Shown piece by piece: positions 51,238-58,999 of a stretch of DNA of 64,000 bases. Each line of letters starts with the position of its first letter. Positions within the stretch are counted from its first letter, which is position 1. This DNA is from CAZDAM01 sp964503595 (GTDB lineage: Bacteria > Muiribacteriota > UBA6191). Under the pieces are notes generated by a model, which was not told the DNA's origin, did not search any database, and saw only the letters and a list, made by a program, of their open reading frames with translations. The stretch covers positions 1 through 64,000 of the forward strand of contig CAZDAM010000005.1 in the NCBI GenBank assembly GCA_964503595.1. The letters are read 5' to 3'. A program made the position numbers and the translations under genes.

Positions 51238-52372
51238 CTGTTGTCCCTGCTTCCATGCCGGCAGGTATAGCGGTCGTCAGTTTAAAACCCAGCACGACTA
51301 TCGACCACAGAGCCAGACCCGGGAAGGGCAGAAGATTCAAAAATGCCCAGAAAACACAGAAAACTGCCAGAAGACGAACCCAGGATATAAGGTCCATGGA
51401 AGAGACTTCCTGAACAAAGCGGGTCAATTCATCCGTCAGGTCCAGAAAAGATAGCCGAAAATCACTCAGATTCAGAGAATGTTTCATGATGAGACTGAAT
51501 AAAACTCCGGTATAAGCAAACCCGCCCCGCATGGAATCGACCAGACCATGACGTACCAGCCGGGAACTCAGGCTGAAGGGCTTGATTCCGACTCCCAGCT
51601 CCGCATATCTGCTGCGATCCCATTGCACGGAAAACTCTGTAGCCGTAGTAGAAACCCCAGCCTGAGCCCCTGCCAGATTCTTGGTATTCAGCCAGCTTCG
51701 GGCTTCTTCTACCGAATAGAAAAGAGCCTGCTCTTTCTCAGAAGACAGCTCGACCCGGATATAGTTGGGAGCTTCGTAGCGTTTATCCAACCACTCCTGA
51801 AAAGAAGCAATAGTTGAAAAATTCACCCAGCCCGTGCGTCTCTGCCAGGTCAGTTCCAGAGGCTCACTGGCCTCCTTCAGAAGCTTCTGCCCTTCCTCAA
51901 AACTCTGAATTTCGGTCTGATTGACCTTCAAAAGGACATCCCCGCGCTCAATGCAGGCATGATGAGCAAATGATTCTTCTCTGACATTGGTCACCTGCAG
52001 GGTCTGGGCCTGTTCACCATAAAGCCAGAGGCTTATTGTCAAAAGAACGGCCGAAGTCCCCAGCATGGTGGGAAGCAGTCCCGCGTGGATGAAAATCTGC
52101 TGGAGGATCCTGCGCCGGGGACTCATCCGGGCGTCCAGAAGACTGGTCTCCCGAAAATCCAGAAGCTTCATGCCACACCCAACCGGAAACCAGCCAACTG
52201 AAACCACGACAGTCTTAAAAGCCAGGAACTCCCAGCGGGCCCGACCTAAAAAGATCCAGACGGAATCGACCCTGGCCCCAACCAGGCAGGCCAGAACAAA
52301 TCGCCCGACCAGAGATGCCAGACCAATAATCTGAATCGTCAGAATAAAGAAAAAAGCCTGATTTAGCGTCAC
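51230..52372 (-). CDS. RseP paralogue without catalytic residues (predicted pseudoprotease)
   Basis: The 380-residue protein shares RseP's layout: hydrophobic N-terminal helix, a PDZ-like region (about 125-175, SFAHHACIERGDVLLKVN), then two hydrophobic segments ending NLLPFPGLALW. Aligned with the neighbouring RseP, the HELGH positions read SLVGR (residues 20-24) and the LDGG positions read LALW (353-356), so both His, the Glu and the Asp are gone while flanks such as RVD after the first motif and PFPGL before the second remain. The C-terminus is about 35 residues shorter and lacks the last TM. It may regulate or chaperone the active RseP; that is inference. Confidence 0.8.
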   Translation of the reverse strand: MTLNQAFFFILTIQIIGLASLVGRFVLACLVGARVDSVWIFLGRARWEFLAFKTVVVSVGWFPVGCGMKLLDFRETSLLDARMSPRRRILQQIFIHAGLLPTMLGTSAVLLTISLWLYGEQAQTLQVTNVREESFAHHACIERGDVLLKVNQTEIQSFEEGQKLLKEASEPLELTWQRRTGWVNFSTIASFQEWLDKRYEAPNYIRVELSSEKEQALFYSVEEARSWLNTKNLAGAQAGVSTTATEFSVQWDRSRYAELGVGIKPFSLSSRLVRHGLVDSMRGGFAYTGVLFSLIMKHSLNLSDFRLSFLDLTDELTRFVQEVSSMDLISWVRLLAVFCVFWAFLNLLPFPGLALWSIVVLGFKLTTAIPAGMEAGTTDA

Positions 52373-53190
52373 AATGCCATGGTTTCACTTGCTTCAAGAA
52401 GTGTCAGAAGGCCCAGATACGGAATCGAGCCCGCTGTCACGGAATCAAACCTGTCCAGAATACCACCATGGCCGGGCAGGATGGAACCCGAATCCTTGAC
52501 TCCGAAATTGCGTTTATAAAATGACTCCAGCAAATCGCCTACCTGACCAGCCGCTCCGACAATCAGAATGAAAGTCCAGAAATGATACTGAACGGTTGGG
52601 TCGAAGAGAATCTTGCATGGATAAAGAATCAGCCCAGCCGAAACAAGGCCAAGAACCGAGCCCTCCCAAGTCTTCTTAGGGCTCAGAGAAGCCCAGAGCC
52701 GGCGCTTACCGAAAGCCCGGCCAAAGAAATAGGCCATGGAATCCTGGCACCACATCAACCCAAAAAGAAAAACGAGGTGGGGAAAAGGCACGCTCAGAGT
52801 CGCAAGATACAGAATCGGCATATAGAAAAAGGAGATATAGATGAAGGTCGAGAACAGACCACAGAAGTCATAAAAATAGTAGAAGTCATGCTCTCCCTCA
52901 TAAAGGAAAATGCTGATCATCAGGAAAAAGAAGAGAGAGAGAAGCGGAAGAATAACCAGATGAGGAATACTCTCAAGACTCAGAGCCATCCACAGCAGTC
53001 CGATCCAGAGGCTGGCTGATGCCACGTAGACCAATCTCAAACCCCGACTGTACCGGCTGAATTTCAAACCTTCCAGAAAGGCCATTCCCATCACAAGGGT
53101 CCAAAGACCAGGGAAAGACCAAGGATAGTATTTCATGCTTCCCAGCATGATAAAAACCAGGCAGATACCACTCAGGGCCCGAACCATCAT
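52369..53190 (-). CDS. cdsA: Phosphatidate cytidylyltransferase
   Basis: CdsA makes CDP-diacylglycerol, the precursor of bacterial phospholipids, in the inner membrane. The 273-residue protein has about eight hydrophobic segments and the family signature at the end: SPKKTWEG, then GDLLESFYKRNFGVKDSG, PGHGG and LDRFDS. The gene overlaps uppS and the RseP paralogue by 4 nt each. The usual dxr between cdsA and rseP is absent. Confidence 0.93.
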   Translation of the reverse strand: MMVRALSGICLVFIMLGSMKYYPWSFPGLWTLVMGMAFLEGLKFSRYSRGLRLVYVASASLWIGLLWMALSLESIPHLVILPLLSLFFFLMISIFLYEGEHDFYYFYDFCGLFSTFIYISFFYMPILYLATLSVPFPHLVFLFGLMWCQDSMAYFFGRAFGKRRLWASLSPKKTWEGSVLGLVSAGLILYPCKILFDPTVQYHFWTFILIVGAAGQVGDLLESFYKRNFGVKDSGSILPGHGGILDRFDSVTAGSIPYLGLLTLLEASETMAL

Positions 53191-53972
53191 GCGCTGCCAA
53201 ACCTCCTCTGGCGACCCTGATACTCAAGAAGCGCCTCAAGCAGATGCTTCAGGCGAAAATCAGGCCAGTGAACACCGGCAAAATAGAACTCGGAATAAGC
53301 CAACTCCCAAAGCAGGAAATTACTCAGGCGCATTTCTCCGGAAGTCCGGATCAGAAGCTCAGGCTCAGGCAAACCTGCGGTCCCCAGAGAAGATGCAATG
53401 ACTTCTTCATCAATGGCTTCAGGGCTCAGTTGACCAGATTTGACTCTGTGCGCCAGAGCCTGGAAGGCATGCACCAGATCCGCCCGGCCCGAATAATTCA
53501 GGCAGAGATTCATCTGAACCCGCCGTCCTCCCTGAGTCCGGATTCTGGCATCTTCAAACTCCTGGCGAATCCCCTCACCCATACGACTGAGATCTCCAAT
53601 CCAGTTGATGAAGACTCCCTGATCTTCCAGATCATCCACGTACTTTATCAGGGATGCAGAAAAGAGCTTCATCAGAGCTGTGACCTCCTGCTCTGAACGC
53701 CGCCAGTTCTCTGTCGAGAAAGCATAGAAAGTCACCACTTCAACAGGCAGCTTGGCACAGGCATCCACCATGGCATGTACAGAATCCACGCCAGCCTTGT
53801 GACCAAACGTACGAGGGCGGTTACGCTGCTTGGCCCAGCGTCCGTTACCATCCATGATAAAGGCAATATGGCGGGGACAGTTCTTCAGATCCAGACGTTC
53901 CAAAAGGACCCGCTCTTCATCTTTTGGATTCAGGTCCAGAAGGATCTGCTCCCTTGTATATTCCTGCTGCAT
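53187..53972 (-). CDS. uppS: Undecaprenyl-diphosphate synthase
   Basis: UppS builds the C55 lipid carrier for peptidoglycan and O-antigen from FPP and IPP. The 261-residue protein has the FIMDGNGRWA motif with the catalytic Asp, RPRTFGHKAG, FYAFSTENWRR and the C-terminal LLIRTSGEMRLSNFLLWE with the conserved Arg and Glu. A terminator lies before it, so it starts a new operon with cdsA and the RseP-type genes. Confidence 0.95.
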   Translation of the reverse strand: MQQEYTREQILLDLNPKDEERVLLERLDLKNCPRHIAFIMDGNGRWAKQRNRPRTFGHKAGVDSVHAMVDACAKLPVEVVTFYAFSTENWRRSEQEVTALMKLFSASLIKYVDDLEDQGVFINWIGDLSRMGEGIRQEFEDARIRTQGGRRVQMNLCLNYSGRADLVHAFQALAHRVKSGQLSPEAIDEEVIASSLGTAGLPEPELLIRTSGEMRLSNFLLWELAYSEFYFAGVHWPDFRLKHLLEALLEYQGRQRRFGSA

Positions 53973-54023
53973 GCAATCTTCCTTGAACTTCAGGCTGATC
54001 CTTTTGATTCAGCCCCTGAATGC

Positions 54024-54050
54024 AAAAACGGGTTCCCGACGGGGAACCCG
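54024..54050 (-). terminator. Intrinsic terminator after frr
   Basis: On the minus strand CGGGTTCCC pairs perfectly with GGGAACCCG around a 4-nt loop, followed by a T5 run. It separates frr from uppS. Confidence 0.82.
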
Positions 54051-54093
54051 CATTCGCCCGAAATTAAATTCGGTGAAATCTCAGGATCAGGTC

Positions 54094-54654
54094 TCAAACC
54101 TGCATGATCTCCTGTTCCTTATGCTCAAGGATGGAGTCCACCTTGGAAATGAAAACGTCCGTCTGATCCTGAATTTTCTTCTGAGCCTGCTTGCTCTCGT
54201 CCTCGTTGATCTCCTTGTCTTTCTCAAGCTTCTTAATTGCGTTGTTGGCATCCCGTCGGCAGTTACGGACCGCAACCCGGCCCTCTTCTGCCTTGCCTTT
54301 GACCGCCTTGACCATATCCCGACGACGCTCTTCGTTGAGCTCAGGCATTGTCAGACGGATGTTATTCCCGTCATTGGCCGGAGTAATGCCTACATCAGAC
54401 ACCATGATGGCTTTCTCAATCACGGCGATCAGCTTTTTATCCCAGGGCTGAATCATCAGAACCCTTGGTTCCGGAACAGTAATGGAAGCGACAGCCTTCA
54501 GTGGCTGGGCACTACCGTAGGCATCCACCTTGATTTTTTCCACCAGACTGGGATGAGCCCGGCCGGTACGAATCCCCTGCAAATTGCTCAACAGAGAATC
54601 CAGAGCCTTGCTCATGCGTTCTTCGTTTTCACTCAGAATTTCTTCAAGTGACAT
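54094..54654 (-). CDS. frr: Ribosome recycling factor
   Basis: Frr, with EF-G, splits the 70S ribosome after termination. The 186-residue length is normal and the sequence shows the family's landmarks: LSNLQGIRTGRAHPSLVE at the start (helix 1), ITVPEPRVLMIQPWD, GNNIRLTMPELNEERR and NCRRDANNAIKKLEKDKEI. It is preceded by pyrH after 53 nt and followed by a terminator. Confidence 0.96.
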   Translation of the reverse strand: MSLEEILSENEERMSKALDSLLSNLQGIRTGRAHPSLVEKIKVDAYGSAQPLKAVASITVPEPRVLMIQPWDKKLIAVIEKAIMVSDVGITPANDGNNIRLTMPELNEERRRDMVKAVKGKAEEGRVAVRNCRRDANNAIKKLEKDKEINEDESKQAQKKIQDQTDVFISKVDSILEHKEQEIMQV

Positions 54655-54707
54655 GCTTTACTCCTGCTTTTTCATATTCAAGGCCGGGACTGAAGACCTG
54701 AAACAGC

Positions 54708-55418
54708 TTAGTGAACCAGAGTACCTATATCCGCCCCTTTCAGGAGCTCAACAATACCGTTTTTCTCAAAGATATTCAAGACACGAATCGGGATGTTCCG
54801 TTGCTCACAAAGAGCAATCGCCCCAGCATCCATAACCTTCAGACCCCTACCAAGAACCTCATTGAAACGAACTGTTTTAAACAGTTTTGCGTCCGGGTTC
54901 TGGACAGGATCCCCATCATAGATTCCATTGACTTTGGTCGCCTTGATCAGCAGATCGGCTCCCACTTCAGCAGCTCTCAAAGCTCCTCCGGAATCCGTTG
55001 TTACAAAAGGATTCCCGGTTCCCCCGGCAAAAACAACCACTTTGCCTTCCGCCAGAAAAGTCCGGCTTTTCTCAGCACTGTGCTGCTCGGCGTACTGAGG
55101 CATGGCAAAAGGAGTACTCAGTACAGCAGGAATCCCCATGGCCCGGAAAATCTGGCAGACCCCGGCCCCATTGATGACAGTCGCCATCATGCCCATAAAA
55201 TCAGCCATCACCGGATCCATGCCCTGAGAGCTACCCTGAACCCCCCGGAAAATGTTTCCGCCACCCACAACAAGCCCGACTTCAATCCCAAGCTCACGCA
55301 CCTGAATCAGCTGCTTGCCCAAGCCCTGAACGACTTCCTGATTGATCCCCTGACCATCAGTTCCACCCAGAGCCTCACCACTCATTTTCACGATTACGCG
55401 CTTCACGCTTTCCCCCAT
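54708..55418 (-). CDS. pyrH: Uridylate kinase
   Basis: PyrH phosphorylates UMP to UDP for nucleic acids and sugar nucleotides. The 236-residue protein has MSGEALGG, VVGGGNIFRG, ADFMGMMATVING and FAGGTGNPFVTTDS, all typical. ATG 55418 is preferred over an in-frame TTG at 55421. A tsf terminator lies upstream, so pyrH probably has its own promoter. Confidence 0.95.
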   Translation of the reverse strand: MGESVKRVIVKMSGEALGGTDGQGINQEVVQGLGKQLIQVRELGIEVGLVVGGGNIFRGVQGSSQGMDPVMADFMGMMATVINGAGVCQIFRAMGIPAVLSTPFAMPQYAEQHSAEKSRTFLAEGKVVVFAGGTGNPFVTTDSGGALRAAEVGADLLIKATKVNGIYDGDPVQNPDAKLFKTVRFNEVLGRGLKVMDAGAIALCEQRNIPIRVLNIFEKNGIVELLKGADIGTLVH

Positions 55419-55459
55419 CAATCTCTTGTCACAACCCCGCCCAATCAGGTAAGCAGGGC

Positions 55460-55482
55460 AAAAAAAAAGCCCTTGCGGGCTT
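55460..55482 (-). terminator. Intrinsic terminator after tsf
   Basis: On the minus strand AAGCCC pairs with GGGCTT around a 4-nt loop and is followed by a run of nine T residues. It begins 15 nt after the tsf stop. Confidence 0.76.
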
Positions 55483-55496
55483 CTTTTGGGAAAGAA

Positions 55497-56426
55497 TCAG
55501 GATTTATTTACCTGACTCATGACTTCAGTTGCGAAGTCTTCCTGCTTTTTTTCGATTCCTTCACCCAGAACGAAGCGATGGAATCCCTGGATAGCAATGG
55601 AAGTACCAAGAGCCTTGCCCTTCTCTTCCAGAAGCTTTTCCACTTTCAGTTTTGACTCTTTCACGAAAGGCTGATTCAGAAGACAGATATCTTCAAAGAA
55701 TTTGCCGAGTTTTCCTTCGGCAATCTTATCGAGCATTTCTTCCTTCTTGCCCTCTTTGCGCAGAATTTCCTTGTAGATGTCGATTTCTTTCAGGATCGCA
55801 TCCTGAGGAACTTCATCCTTGGTCAGATACTTGGGAGCAACGGCGGCCACATGCATGGCCAGATCACTACCCAGTTCCTTGAATTCCGTACCCTGAGTCA
55901 CTTCGGCATTTCCTGTTGCCAGAGATACCAGAACACCGATGCTACCGGCACCATGGATGTAGGAAACAACCTGTCCATGAGTCGGAACCTGAAACAGACC
56001 AATGCGCCTGAGGGTGATTTTTTCACCGATACGGGCTACAGCCTCAGTGATGTGCTGCTCAATGGAAGAACCATTGAGATCCAGTTTCAGAACGGCATCG
56101 ACATCTCCCTGAACGGAAGTTGCCGCAACTTTGGCGATACTGTCCACCAGAGCCAGAAAGTCATCTGTTTTAGCCACGAAATCGGTTTCACAGTTCACTT
56201 CAACCAGTGCACCTGTTTTTCCATCTTCGCTGACATAGGAACGAACTGCACCTTCGGCTGCAATCCGGCCAGCCTTCTTGCTGGCAGCCGCCAGGCCCTG
56301 CTTACGCAGAAACTCAACCGCCTTGTCCATATCGCCACTGCTGGCGTCCAGGGCCTTTTTGCAGTCCATCATGCCTGCACCGGTTTTTTCCCTGAGTGTT
56401 TTGACGTCTTGTGCTGTAAAAGCCAT
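55497..56426 (-). CDS. tsf: Elongation factor Ts
   Basis: EF-Ts is the nucleotide exchange factor of EF-Tu. The 309-residue protein has the UBA-type start LREKTGAGMMDCKKAL, the signature VEVNCETDFVAKTD and a two-part core, ending with a coiled-coil and C-terminal helix. The length is slightly above the usual 280-290. It follows rpsB after 19 nt, as in most bacteria. Confidence 0.96.
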   Translation of the reverse strand: MAFTAQDVKTLREKTGAGMMDCKKALDASSGDMDKAVEFLRKQGLAAASKKAGRIAAEGAVRSYVSEDGKTGALVEVNCETDFVAKTDDFLALVDSIAKVAATSVQGDVDAVLKLDLNGSSIEQHITEAVARIGEKITLRRIGLFQVPTHGQVVSYIHGAGSIGVLVSLATGNAEVTQGTEFKELGSDLAMHVAAVAPKYLTKDEVPQDAILKEIDIYKEILRKEGKKEEMLDKIAEGKLGKFFEDICLLNQPFVKESKLKVEKLLEEKGKALGTSIAIQGFHRFVLGEGIEKKQEDFATEVMSQVNKS

Positions 56427-56445
56427 GCAAAACTCCTGTTTTCAA

Positions 56446-57171
56446 TCAGTTGAGTTCAACTTCTTCTTTTTCCTGGATGACGCGGGTCGCTTCCTTGGCC
56501 TCATTGATGGCCTCGGTAATGTAACCCACGATAACCTTGATGGACCGGATGGCATCATCGTTGCCAGCGATCACATAGTCAATTTTGGTTGGATCACAGT
56601 TGGTGTCGGTGATGGCTACAACAGGAATACCCAGTTTTGCACATTCATCAACAGCGATCTTTTCCTTGCCCGGATCGATAATGAAAACCAGATCCGGCAG
56701 TTCATTCATTTCGCGAATACCCTGGAGATCACGACTGAGGTTATTCAGTTCACGCATTCTTTTGGCGCGCTCTTTCTTACCCAGCTTATCCATTTCACCG
56801 GTCTCTACCATACGCTCCAGCTTTTTCAGGTAGCTGATACGGGAACGGATGGTCTTAAAGTTGGTCAGCATACCACCAAGCCAGCGCTGATTCACATAGT
56901 GAACGCCACAGACATCAGCATTCTCGGCAATGATGTCCTGAGCCTGTTTCTTAGTGGATACAAACAAAACATCTCCGCCTGCCTGAACGGTTTCGCGTAC
57001 GATACGGCAAGCTGCAACAATCTGCTTTACAGTCTGCTGCAAATCAATGATGTGGATATCATTGCGCTTGGTGTAGATGTATCCCGCCATACGAGGATCC
57101 CATTTGCGAGTCTGATGGCCGAAATGTACGCCTGCTTCCAGCAGACTTTTGATGTTTACTTTAGTCAGCAT
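56446..57171 (-). CDS. rpsB: 30S ribosomal protein S2
   Basis: S2 is an essential small-subunit protein on the back of the 30S head. The 241-residue protein shows LLEAGVHFGHQTRKW, YIYTKRNDIHIIDL, VNQRWLGGMLTNF and PVVAITDTNCDP, all family-specific. A ribosome site AAAGGGAG lies before the ATG. It heads the rpsB-tsf operon and has a likely promoter at 57284-57310. Confidence 0.97.
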   Translation of the reverse strand: MLTKVNIKSLLEAGVHFGHQTRKWDPRMAGYIYTKRNDIHIIDLQQTVKQIVAACRIVRETVQAGGDVLFVSTKKQAQDIIAENADVCGVHYVNQRWLGGMLTNFKTIRSRISYLKKLERMVETGEMDKLGKKERAKRMRELNNLSRDLQGIREMNELPDLVFIIDPGKEKIAVDECAKLGIPVVAITDTNCDPTKIDYVIAGNDDAIRSIKVIVGYITEAINEAKEATRVIQEKEEVELN

Positions 57172-57283
57172 TGCTGTCTCCCTTTTGGTTTAATCCCCCT
57201 CGGAATCTCTCCGGCGAACCAGGACTGGTCACCGTGCCAGACAGAATTTGCTTCTGAGGGTTTTGTTTGTTTGAGTCGGGCAT

Positions 57284-57310
57284 TTTATAGCAGGAAATCT
57301 CCAAGATCAA
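57284..57310 (-). promoter_or_regulatory. Candidate promoter of rpsB-tsf
   Basis: On the minus strand TTGATC (57305-57310) and TATAAA (57284-57289) are 15 bp apart, about 110 nt before rpsB. The long leader could carry an S2 autoregulatory site, as known in other bacteria; no clear fold was worked out. Confidence 0.42.
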
Positions 57311-57348
57311 GCTTGAATCCCTCTTCTCCTCCACCGAAATCTGCCTAT

Positions 57349-58791
57349 ATGCGCCAGGAAACCCTGATTTTTTCGCTTTTTCTCATTGTGTTGGCTTTTG
57401 TCGGATGCGGACCGGAAGAATTAGGCCCCCTCAAGACCGATGCCCAGGCTTCTGTCTACGTCTCCGGAAGCATCTACTCCCTTTCTGAAGAACGCTACAT
57501 AGAAGGTGCCCTGGTCGAAATCGAGGAAACCGGCACTGCAACTGCCAGCAATTCGATCGGCCATTTTGAACTTGGACAGGTAACCCCAGGGGAATATCGC
57601 TTCCGGGTTACCTCAGCCGGCCTACAGACTTCTGCCGTAAAGACAATCCCTGAAACCGAACACTACGAACTGACCGTTCTGGTCGGCCAGTCCGAAACCA
57701 ACAGCTTCTCCTATCTTTATGAAGAGGGAAATCAATGGTTCTTAAGAAAGTCCACTTCCGACTTTCTCTATGATCGCCCCCTTCTGGATCGCGAGCCGCA
57801 ATACACCAGTCCCCAGCATCCGGTCTGGCATCCCCTGAAGAATGACACCCTGCTCTTCACCGCCATTCTGACATCCACAGGACGACGGGACGTTTTTGAA
57901 CTGAATACTCGCGAGGACTGCACCTTGAACTGTGTGACTCCTCTTTACCAGGATGCCGCCAACCGCAATGTTACCCAGGCTCAGTATTCCCCTGATGGCA
58001 GACATCTTTATCTTCTGATGGATGAAATTCTTTATGGAACCCTGATCGACTATCCCGCCCGTTTCTCCGTTGAGGTCCTTCCCACCGCCAAACAGCTCAT
58101 TTTTGAAGTCCCCGACCCAAGCGGAACTTTAAGGCCAGTAACCAGAGCAGAAGTCAATTTTGAAATCACCGGTCAGGTTTCCACCAACCCCTCCAGTGGA
58201 GTTTTTGCTCTTTGCGATGCCCGGATTTCTTCCTTCAGGATTCATCATCGCACCAATCTGATGGCCTTTCTTGCCGAATCCGTCGACACAACCAACCCCA
58301 GAACCTTCATCTGTGGACAGCCACAGGGTCAGAAACAGGTCTTTGCCCTTACTCTTGGGGGATTGTTAAGCACGACCCAAACCACTCCCCCCCTTGCCGT
58401 TCAGATCACCTATCTGAACGGTGAACCTGGACACCTCGCATTCTCACCTGATGCGAAAACCATCTACTTCGATCTCAAAACCACTGTCCCCTCTGGTGTT
58501 TTTCATACCGTGCGGGGAGCTTCCACCCTGGTTCAGAACCGTATCATCGAGCCTCTTCTGCCAGCCCGTACGACTCCTTACGAGTTTGACATGCATCCAT
58601 ACAGACCGGAAATCATCTACAACGGCATTTCCACAGATCTGGACAACACCGGTGGCTTCATGCAGTTTTACACCCTTGATCTGGCTGTCGGGGCTGTCCA
58701 GCAACCCAAACGGGCCAGCCAGTTCCACTACGCCGCCAACCCCGTCAAACCACTCTACTATCTGCTCAACCCTGATCTGTTTCTATTCTAA
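57349..58791 (+). CDS. Lipoprotein with carboxypeptidase-regulatory-like and beta-propeller-like domains
   Basis: The 480-residue protein has a lipoprotein signal (FLIVLAFVGC, Cys20), then a CarboxypepD-regulatory-like domain (about residues 38-115: VYVSGSIYSLSEERYIEGALVE, GHFELGQVTPGEYRFRV). The rest looks like a TolB/WD40-type propeller, with repeats such as NVTQAQYSPDGRHLYLL and PGHLAFSPDAKTIYFDL. The lipid anchor puts it in the envelope; sugar, peptide or protein binding is possible. It is divergent from rpsB. No Shine-Dalgarno is clear at the ATG. No specific family is recognised. Confidence 0.68.
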   Translation: MRQETLIFSLFLIVLAFVGCGPEELGPLKTDAQASVYVSGSIYSLSEERYIEGALVEIEETGTATASNSIGHFELGQVTPGEYRFRVTSAGLQTSAVKTIPETEHYELTVLVGQSETNSFSYLYEEGNQWFLRKSTSDFLYDRPLLDREPQYTSPQHPVWHPLKNDTLLFTAILTSTGRRDVFELNTREDCTLNCVTPLYQDAANRNVTQAQYSPDGRHLYLLMDEILYGTLIDYPARFSVEVLPTAKQLIFEVPDPSGTLRPVTRAEVNFEITGQVSTNPSSGVFALCDARISSFRIHHRTNLMAFLAESVDTTNPRTFICGQPQGQKQVFALTLGGLLSTTQTTPPLAVQITYLNGEPGHLAFSPDAKTIYFDLKTTVPSGVFHTVRGASTLVQNRIIEPLLPARTTPYEFDMHPYRPEIIYNGISTDLDNTGGFMQFYTLDLAVGAVQQPKRASQFHYAANPVKPLYYLLNPDLFLF

Positions 58792-58972
58792 AAAGCACTT
58801 CTCACTGCTAAGGACTTTGCTTTGAAATCAAACCCTCCTTTAAGCATCAAAAAAGATAATTGTTTTTGGGGAGTGTTCAAAATTCTGTGTCATCTCTTAA
58901 GCTGTACAAAGCAGGATGGCAGATAAGCGAGAAAACAGATTTTGATGACAAGGCTGGGGCAAAACCGCGAAC

Positions 58973-58999
58973 CGGCGATTCAGAACTTCTGAATCGCCG
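58973..58999 (-). terminator. Perfect 12-bp hairpin across the stop of the large barrel gene
   Basis: CGGCGATTCAGA (58973-58984) and TCTGAATCGCCG (58988-58999) pair perfectly around ACT and include the minus-strand stop codon. A GGTTTT lies 11 nt further, so U-tract support is weak. It may terminate or protect the mRNA 3' end. Confidence 0.45.

Noticed and set aside
56278..57348. Long plus-strand open frame upstream of the lipoprotein, covering rpsB on the other strand
   Set aside because: It is antisense to a clear rpsB/tsf region; the real lipoprotein start with a signal peptide is at 57349.
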